Made by a program: the position numbers and the translations under genes
Notes under the pieces: generated by a model
Seen by the model: the letters and a program-made list of their open reading frames with translations, nothing else
What the model was told of the DNA's origin: nothing
The model's database searches: none
Source of the DNA: Steromphala cineraria
Lineage: Eukaryota > Mollusca > Gastropoda > Trochida > Trochidae
Reading direction: 5' to 3'
DNA length: 64,000 bases
NCBI GenBank assembly: GCA_916613615.1
Contig: OU744730.1
Location: forward strand, 28,456,882 to 28,520,881
Part shown: positions 57,201-64,000 of the stretch, piece by piece
How positions within the stretch are numbered: the stretch's first letter is position 1
How the letters are laid out: the number at the start of each line of letters is the position of its first letter

Positions 57201-60200
57201 GATGAATAAAATAATTATCATCATTATGCTTGCTCTCAAACTAGAGACACCTGTAGGTGATGAAAACATGGCTGAGATCTGCCCTACTTACAGCAATAAA
57301 GCTGAACTGCATTCATTGAGTCTTTTGAATAAAAATAGTTTTATTGAATTTTTGTAGGCTGAGTTTAGCTCAGACTTTATATGCTGTGCGTTATTGAAAA
57401 ATACACCTTGATTTATAATGTATCTGTACAATATAAGTGTATCCTTTTGAAAATTTATAGGTAGAGTTAAGCTCAGCTTTTCAAAGGTACTTTGTATGAT
57501 TTATATTTTCAAAACACACTTTTATTTCTATATCTCCATTTAATGAGTTTGTCCTTAAATTGGAGTTTTTGCGTGGTAGATTTTGTAATGATATGGAAAC
57601 GTGTTGCAATTAAATAGGGTTTATGTGAGCAACTTTATGCAATGAGTGTTATATTTAAGTGGATGGGACCCCTTGCAATGGTGAAAGTATCTCTAAATAT
57701 CGAGGGACACCAAGTAAAAAGGGTGAATAAATTACCCCAGGACCCCCACTAGGAACAACACTGTATAAAATGCATATTCACATACAGTATTCGACGTAAT
57801 AAGCGCCCTTTCGCTGTAAGCGCCCCCTAACAGTGTTTTTAACTAAAAAACAGTAAGCGCCCCCCCTCCAGGCTTACCTTACATGACAAATCTATGAAAT
57901 TTTACATAAAAATGGTTTGACGACTTTATTTCGGTCCTTCTCTTTAATCATGGTCATTGGATTTGTAACTTTTCGTTAAAAACTATATGTAGATCGAGAA
58001 TATACATAATCATACATACATACATTATCATTTGAGTGAATGATTAAGACATTTTAATAAGCGCCCCTTTTTTCAAAAATAGCGTGCGTGTATTCAGTTA
58101 TCTGTTTTACAATATCAAGGACCTGAGAGTAATGTAATTGGAGGAAATATGGTAATAAACAACCACTTATAATTACGTGTCCTTACACAGATTGAGTTTA
58201 TGAATACATATTCACCATTATCCGTTAAGAGCTGATGATATTTTCTCTAAAATCATTTACTAACCCAAAATATGGAATATGGAGTTTATGAATACATTTT
58301 CACAATTATCCTTTAAGAGCTGATGATATTTTCTGTAAGATTACTTAGTAACCAAAAATAGCATGCATGTATTCAGTTATCTGTTTTACAATACATGTAT
58401 CAAGTTATTGAGAGCAATGTAATTGGAGGAAATATGGTAATAAACAACCACTTATTGGTCTTTATACTGATTGGGCTGCCAGCTGTGAACAGTGGTGCGG
58501 AGAGCTTAGAGTCGTGACAGATATTTACATGACGACATGGTTTACATGATATATGTATGTATTTATATCTAGGTCTATTTGTTTGTTTGATTAATCAATA
58601 TCATCATTAGTTTTTGGCATAGTTATGGTTTGTGTCCTTATTATTTGGTTTAATAAAGAATGTTCAGTGTCATGAGTTTGATCAACAAAATGGCTGCTGT
58701 TATGATGGTGAATGTTTAGTTTTAATTAAAAGATAAATAAGTTTTTGCATGAATTAACTTGTGTTTCAGGCTATAACAACTAGTTTATCTAGTCTATACT
58801 GGTTGTACTGCGTAATTATCATTGCTTATATGTGTGTGTTACAGATATAACAATCAATATGAAAGACGCTGAATATAGTTGACAAATAAGCCTTTAATGT
58901 TCTAATCATGGTAGCCTGATGGTTATCTGACAATACTTGTCTTGGTGTGTTGTCTATTGCAGTACAAATCATTGAATAAATTTCAATAAATCAAGAACTT
59001 TAGCTAGAGTAAATATGAATAAAATGAATGTAAAGAAAAACTAATCATAGGGTATCATTATTATGTAACTCATTCAGATATATTGTGATACTTATCATAT
59101 TGTGTACTGTCTGTGTCTGTCTTATCAAAACATTGGAATGACCGTGTTAAAAAGCCTTACAATGCAAAGTTACAATTTCTGATAGATTCAAGTGTCTCAA
59201 AACATACAGAAATAACTTAGCCTTTCCAAATGATTACTTTTGAAACTCACTTTCCCTTTAAAGCCCGAGCTTGCTAATTACAACACAGGTTAGATCAAGA
59301 TTCTATGATTAATGAGCTTCTTCTGTGAGTATGGATATAGCTAAGGTGCAGTTTCAGTCAAGGTGGGCTGGAAGAAAATTGTTCTCCCTATAAATAGCTC
59401 TCTATATTCCAGATATTCCTCTGATGACGATGATCTTGATGAAATCCCTCTAATGGCGGGCAGCGGAAACATCCAGGATTTTGCGATCGACGAGAATGAC
59501 TCGTTGATGAAAGAGAGGAAGTACCGACGGTACCGCACAAGCTCAATCAGCTACTTCCTGTCGGAGGGATGGATCAACATGTGTGGCAGGTAGGGAAGGT
59601 TGCCATGGTTACAAATGAATTTGAAAATTTGATATTTTGATCATGATTATGATTGCTCGGTGGCGAATCAAGTATTCTGAAAGTGGGCGGGGTTTCATAA
59701 ATTGAAAGGGGGTTGGGGGTGGGGTTGTCTTTGTTTTTAGAGCTTTTTCTAAAAAAATGTCGCCCTTACCATACCCGTCTCCTTAGAGATGGATCACTGA
59801 TAATTTTTATGTCTTTAATAATTTATCACGGATGCAAATGATTAATTTTATTCATCATCAAAGCAACATTTCCTATTTTACACCCCTTAGTATGATCTTT
59901 GAAATAGGGCTATTTTAGTACATTTGGTATCATAAAAATTCTTAAAACGTTGTCAAGTGTCACATTTTCTATACCCTTTTTCCTCTTTTCAGTTGCTGGA
60001 GGCGAATATTCGGCCCCTGTTTACGACAAAAGGAATACAAACCTCGTAATGTCTACATTGGACTGGCGACTGGGCCTCAAGAAAAATATCCAAGAAATGT
60101 CGTCAAAAATCAAAAGTACAACATCATCACTTTCATACCAAAGGTAGAAGACTCTTATTTTTATAACCGATAGACAGCTCTAGCATGGCTCTAACCATTG

Positions 60201-63200
60201 GTCCAAAATTTGTCCTGACATAATCTCCATGACTTGTAGCTTCATGCTTCACTTAATTTGTTTTGCATGTAAATTATTTGTCTATCTTGAAATTGGTAAT
60301 ATTTCAAACGATATAGCTCTATTTTAAATAAACAGAGATTGACAAAGACAGTGATTACAATTGTGGTTTTAACAGCTTATCTCATTGAATAAAAACCCAA
60401 AAAAATATCCATAGAGTAAGGAAAATGAAGTGTATTTCATTAGTTAACACAATATATTCCGTCTCCTAATCTGTTTGATATTTCATTTCAGGTTCTATTT
60501 GAGCAGTTTAAGTTCTTTCTCAACTTATACTTCCTGATAATGGCGTGTGCCCAGTTTATACCGGCCATCAGGATAGGATATCTCTACACATATTGGGGTC
60601 CACTGGTAAGTAAAATAGACTAAGAATAAAATCAAATCAAATCAAAAAGTAAAATAGTTGACGATAGACTTTCATCACATGCTTGTGAAAGGGAGTAAGT
60701 TGTAGTTAAATGCCGCTTATATTTGGCAATATTTCAGCTATCCATATCCATGAAAACTTCAATTGTTATGCTATGGGTCTGTATGTAGGTCTGTCTGTCC
60801 ATCTTCAATCATTATGCGTCCAGATCATAACTCAAAAACTTCAATTAAAATTTTGTATGTTGACCAGTCAAAATGAGTAGGCATGTCTTTATTATTTTGA
60901 ACTTCTTAGGCAGATTCCACAAAACATAGATTAGAATTTCTTTCTTCTTATTTCATGTTTTTAAAACATTAATTGTGTGTTCTTTCAGGGTTTTGTGATA
61001 TTTGTGACGATGTGTCGCGAGGCGCTGGATGATTGGCGGCGATATCGACGAGACAAGGAGGCCAACTCACAGATATACAAGAAACTATGTCGGGACGGAA
61101 TCGTCAAAATACCAAGTTCAGATATACGAGTTGGAGACCTCATTATTGTAGAAAAGGTATAAACATATTTCCCTATGCTGTAAACCCATTATCAGATTGA
61201 ACTATATTTGGGGGACAAAGCTTTGTTGCTAAACAGGATTCATACAAACCTGAAAAAAGCCAAGAATTGGTACTTTGCCTTCAAGAACCTTAAAAACCTA
61301 TTTCCTCCTTAAAAAGCATGGAAAACAGTGATTAAGCCAGAATGTCATAACGAAACGTTTTTAGGTAATATTATTCAGTCTGTCTGGTGCAACACATGAA
61401 AGATAACTTCCCTTCAAGAAGTACATTCATGAAATTTTGTGTGATTCTGCTGTTGTCAGGGTCTATTGTGCTTACTCTTTTACTTTGTTTGTCTCCGGCT
61501 CCAGCTCCCGCCATTCACTTGGAAATCCAAGTTGTTTTCACTTGCTGAATTTAATGACCATGAAAAAAGCCTTAGATTTGGATCTTGTAAATCTTTATGA
61601 ACCTTGCTTATGACCACTCTTTGTCTTGTTTCATAATTCATTTTATGTGGTGATTTTTCCCAGAATTGTGTAAAAACTAGGTCTTATTTTAATTCTACAG
61701 AACCAGAGAGTACCGTCTGACTTGATATTTGTGCGGACAACAGAGAAAGACGGAGCATGTTTTATCCGAACTGACCAACTGGATGGAGAGACAGACTGGA
61801 AACTGAGACTTGCTGTACAAACCACACAGAGGCTCCCTTCTAACGTGGTGCGTTGTGGATCTCTTATATAGCTGGTTCTATCTTGTTGATATTTTGTTTA
61901 CTATATGAAATGGGCAGTATGAATCTTTATCCATCGTGGCGGACTGTTTCTTAGTTGTTTTGTTTTGTTTTGATCATCTTATGTAATGGATAGTGGTATC
62001 TTCGTTTGTTTTTTGACATTTGTTATTGATCCTTAAATCCTTTTTGTACATTAGTTTTCTATTGTAGTACAAAAGTATATATCCATTAGTCCTGCTTCAT
62101 GACTGTGTATTATATAGGAGCCTTTACCTAAGTCATAATTCTGCAAATGAAATGAAGAGCCTATTTCTGGAAATAGAATAATATAAATGAAGCTTCAGTA
62201 ATATATCATACACTAAATTTTAGTCTAACATCCATTCCGTCAATATGCTTGAAAACGTTATCAGGATCGATACAGAAATGTCACTATTTTGTGAACAAAG
62301 AAGATGGATATCAATAAAAGTTTGTTCTACAATTATGGAAGAGACACTGCTTTATCACAGTATTTGTTCATCTAGGAGTACTGGCTGTTGCTAAATCATG
62401 AAACTTTTAATGTTTTTCTTTCAGGATATACTGGATATTTGTGCCCAAGTCCATGCAGAGAAACCACAGAAACAGATCCATGGTTTTGTTGGAACATTTA
62501 CAAGGGTATGTTGTAAGAAGGGTCGATGTTTATGATTTATGCCTTATTTCAACTAATCTCTTTCAATAACTTATACAATTAATTAGAATAATAGGCAAAT
62601 TAACTAGGAACGACACTTTGGTTAAAATAAAATTGCAGCAACTGAGCATTCAAAAACAATTCACAGAGAAGAGAAGTAGCTCAGTTGGTAGGGCTTCTGC
62701 TCTTCACTCGAGAGTTTGTGATTCGATTCCTGTCTTTTTCATACCAAAATTTGTTTTAAGATGATAGATGTTGCTTTCCTGCTTGAGACTTAAATAAATG
62801 GATAGGATATCGCTTGAACTGATGCTGCACTGAGAGTATAAAATGGATTTCCGAGATGACAATGTTACTAGGACAATAAAGAGTTATTATTATTATTTAT
62901 TATCGTTGATTCATACATATATCATGTATTTACTTACACAGACTGACGGCACAGCATGTGAGGACCCCCTGGGTATTGAGAACACTCTATGGGCGGACAC
63001 CGTGGTGGCGTCGGGGACAGCGATGGGTGTCGTCATCTACACGGGGGCCGAGACTAGAAGTGTCATGAACACCTCTCAACCCAGCAGCAAGGTTGGTGCA
63101 AGAAGTAAAACAACAAGTGGGAATCTTTATTAAACTGATTAAGAAATAGAGTAGGCCTTACCATCATGTGTTTTGCAATAGAGGGTGGGCGGCACCTTTG

Positions 63201-63983
63201 ATTTTTACGTGAACATTACTAGAATAATGATGTCTTAACCTATCCTTTATTTTTATCTTATATAATTTTTATCTATACTGACCCGAGATGCTGATTTCTG
63301 GTATCAGAATTTTGAACACCCAAGCTGCTAAGTCAATCAGTTTCTGTCCTGATAAGTCAATTTTAGCATAAATTCCCCCTCGTTTTAAACAATCATAGTA
63401 ATAGTAACTTAACAACAGCAATTTGGCCTAGACCTCAAAATTTTCATGTAATGTTCTTGGTCAGGAAATATCAACGTTTCACAACTCTTGTGATGTTCTT
63501 GTAATGTTTTTATTACCATCCACAGGTTGGACTCCTTGATCTAGAGATAAACACCCTGACCAAACTTCTCTTCTTCGCCGTCATCGTTCTCTCCTTTGTT
63601 ATGATGATCCTAAAGGTAATGTGGAAATATTTTCATTTATCAATTTATTTTTTGGAAAAACAAAATTACTTTTCCTGAATCTAATAACTAAAGTGATTTA
63701 CTAAGCCTTACAAGTTATTTACAAAATGGAGCCTTCTTTTTATTGATTTTGTTGATTTTTATCAGAATATTGTCTCTGTTTTTGTTGATTGTTATCTGAA
63801 TGTGGCCTTGTGTGTTTGTCGATTTTGTGTGGCTTCTGTTTTTGTTGACTGTTTTATGACTGTGGCCTCTATTTTTGTTCATTTCAAATGTGACCACCAT
63901 AATCAATTTCAGGGGTTCGGTGGACCGTGGTATCGTTACCTGTTCCGATTCATCTGTTTATTCTCCTACATCATTCCAATCAG
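42202..63983 (+). CDS. ATP9B: phospholipid-transporting P4-ATPase, class II (ATP9 type), 5' part
   Basis: P4-ATPases of the ATP9 class act in Golgi and endosome traffic and, unlike other flippases, need no CDC50 subunit. Ten exons in phase lie in the window: 42202-42278, 59413-59589, 59993-60143, 60492-60605, 60989-61156, 61701-61847, 62425-62505, 62942-63091, 63526-63615 and 63913-63983, the last ending on a GTAAGT donor with the rest off the right edge. They encode an acidic N-tail ([13 protein letters not shown], like ATP9B), [21 protein letters not shown], the first membrane helices, the actuator motif [34 protein letters not shown], and TM3-4 up to the IIP of the PISL motif. The phosphorylation (DKTGT) and ATP-binding domains lie outside. 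The TM3-4 sequence ([17 protein letters not shown]) is closer to ATP9B than ATP9A. Exon 1 and the 17-kb intron 1 are predicted from phase and promoter; the other exons are firm. Confidence 0.9.
42549..42771. mobile_element. TTAA-flanked MITE, copy C (related family)
   Basis: Inverted ends TTTAAAGGGATAGTCCTAT and TTTAAAGGGACAGTCCTAT differ at one base, with TTAA at each edge (42549-42552 and 42768-42771). About 220 bp, no ORF. The ends resemble those at 16-383 and 56045-57049 (AGGGRCAGT) but the interior differs. It lies in ATP9 intron 1. Confidence 0.75.
44022..45578 (+). repeat. pair of about 66-bp direct repeats, 1,491 bp apart
   Basis: CAGTCTGTAAAACTTCTCTC followed by AGCCAATCATAACCTGCC and ACATCACATCG occurs at 44022 and again at 45513 with one or two changes. 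Both copies hold a CCAAT box. Nothing recognisable lies between except an exon-like ATG at 44264. They could be a fragmented repeat or the ends of an unknown element. Confidence 0.55.
46196..46385 (+). mobile_element. Penelope-associated terminal block, copy 2, with 31-bp perfect arms
   Basis: GAGGAATATATGGATGACAA plus CTTCTTTGTTC (from about 46220) is repeated exactly inverted near 46306-46340. The loop holds the hairpin GACACA-AGAATC-TGTGTC followed by GAAACGTC, which resembles the stem II and GAAA part of the hammerhead ribozymes known in Penelope-like elements, but the expected CTGATGA is degenerate (TTGATAA). It matches 24880-24997 inverted. It lies in ATP9 intron 1. Confidence 0.5.
48481..52800 (+). 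repeat. array of about 240-bp diverged repeats, split by an element
   Basis: A unit starting near GACAGGTT(AA)GTTTGAAAGG, passing AAATCAGAGCA-like and ATAAAATCCTGGATTGAAAA words, and ending in GGTAT, occurs at about 48481-48622, 51890-52005, 52121-52252, 52368-52505 and, more diverged, 52645-52790. The 3.1-kb element 48631-51778 lies between the first and second units. No conserved frame runs through the units. It lies in ATP9 intron 1. Confidence 0.6.
48631..51778. mobile_element. Helentron-like element with 156-bp tandem core (copy 3)
   Basis: Starts TTTTAGCTCACC with the terminal hairpin AGCTCAC-c-TTTAC-aaa-GTAAA-t-GTGAGCT (48635-48664), then CCGTCC/CTGTCC repeats and GTAAACTTTC. About 11 units follow: GACTACTCCTCC recurs at 48761, 48917, 49073, 49229, 49385, 49538, 49694, 49850, 50006, 50159 and 50315, a period of 156 with two 3-bp deletions. 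Each unit holds AAGATGGC(C/T)GCCATGG. It ends in AAGGTGAGCTT, the hairpin GTACC-CTC-GGTAC and TTTT. 50460-51740 holds more worn unit remnants. It encodes no protein. Confidence 0.75.
52801..56044 (+). other. ATP9 intron 1, AT-rich stretch
   Basis: No exon or repeat is firmly recognised. A frame at 55461-55655 looks more protein-like than its neighbours (see findings), and 54707-54748 on the minus strand looks like a short first exon but was rejected. Confidence 0.4.
56045..57049. mobile_element. TTAA-flanked MITE, copy B, with two insertions
   Basis: TTAA followed by AGGGGCAGTAGCACGTTTTT at the left and its inverse, TTCTACTGCCCCTTTAA, at the right define the element. The middle (about 56400-56530) matches copy A inverted. 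Two foreign pieces sit inside: a (GACA)n-led segment at about 56117-56390, like the tail end of a minus-strand retroposon, and the CRE-bearing foldback D2 at 56597-56962. It lies in ATP9 intron 1. Confidence 0.7.
56597..56962 (+). mobile_element. CRE-bearing foldback MITE, copy D2
   Basis: Inverted copy of 33632-33998, with the same bounds (GAGGATATTATATGAG and CCCTCGTAGGTAAT). The hairpin arms are TGACATACCATGTTTACGAC and its inverse. Two of the three TGACGTCA sites are kept and the third has decayed (TGACGACA). It lies inside MITE copy B. Confidence 0.8.
57664..57763. mobile_element. fragment of the CTAGGAACAACACTG MITE family
   Basis: It matches 16257-16360 (ACCCCTTGCAATG, AAAGTATC, CCCCACTAGGAACAACACTG). 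The left terminal repeat is missing. Confidence 0.6.
57790..58450 (+). repeat. AAGCGCCCC-containing and duplicated block
   Basis: The word AAGCGCCC occurs at about 57802, 57819, 57853 and 58059. Two stretches, 58081-58170 and 58363-58455, are diverged copies (ATTCAGTTATCTGTTTTACA, GAGGAAATATGGTAATAAAC). Between them two further copies of GAGTTTATGAATACAT lie at 58195 and 58281. This looks like nested segmental duplication of an old repeat in ATP9 intron 1. Confidence 0.55.
62672..62905 (+). mobile_element. tRNA-derived SINE with ATT tail
   Basis: The head reads GAAGTAGCTCAGTTGGTAGG (A box), then GTGATTCGATTCCTG (B box). A body of about 140 bp ends in GGACAATAAAG and a TTATTATTATT tail. It lies in the ATP9 intron before the exon at 62942, only 36 bp from its acceptor. 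Confidence 0.75.
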
Positions 63984-64000
63984 GTAAGTCAAAGCTGAAC

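Noticed and set aside
59363..59412. Extension of ATP9 exon 2 upstream to 59363
   Set aside because: The frame is open but begins with GTG, not ATG. The CCAG acceptor at 59412 and the phase match to the exon at 42202 explain the data better.

Overview
This is an AT-rich, intron-dense animal nuclear segment. Introns follow the GT-AG rule, the encoded proteins are animal ones (a chromosomal passenger complex subunit, an ARL2 effector, a P4-ATPase), and the DNA between exons is full of small foldback, Helentron-like and tRNA-derived repeats. The repeats with CCGTCC-rich starts and tandem cores are typical of bivalve and other mollusc genomes, so I infer a marine mollusc. I cannot name a species from sequence alone.

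Five protein genes and one tRNA gene can be supported. From left to right: tRNA-Gly(UCC) on the minus strand (2728-2799); ARL2BP on plus (3015-8054, 7 coding exons, 187 aa, complete); CDCA8/borealin on minus (22244-14268, 9 exons, 291 aa, complete); AIRIM/C1orf109 on plus (27106-31068, 4 exons, 203 aa, complete); an unnamed CAP-Gly protein on minus (41857-36373, 6 exons, about 288 aa); and the 5' part of an ATP9-type P4-ATPase on plus (42202-63983, 10 exons so far, running off the right edge). All exon joins were checked for splice sites and reading phase.

Two pairs are divergent. CDCA8 and AIRIM are head to head, as are their human counterparts on chromosome 1, which looks like an ancient linkage; here the gap has grown to 4.9 kb and holds a retroelement gag-like ORF and a Penelope-like endonuclease remnant. 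The CAP-Gly gene and ATP9 start 344 bp apart across a likely bidirectional promoter with two ETS motifs.

Most of the rest is mobile DNA: three Helentron-like elements with 145-156 bp tandem cores (8.9-10.5, 28.6-30.3 and 48.6-51.8 kb), two of which sit inside older repeats; TTAA-flanked MITEs at 0, 42.5 and 56-57 kb; two foldback families that carry clusters of TGACGTCA (CRE) palindromes; long perfect-arm hairpins; and several SINEs. The most interesting non-gene signals are terminal hairpins kept by compensatory change in the Helentron-like elements, the CRE clusters in MITEs, and an inverted repeat pair that brackets borealin exons 2-5.
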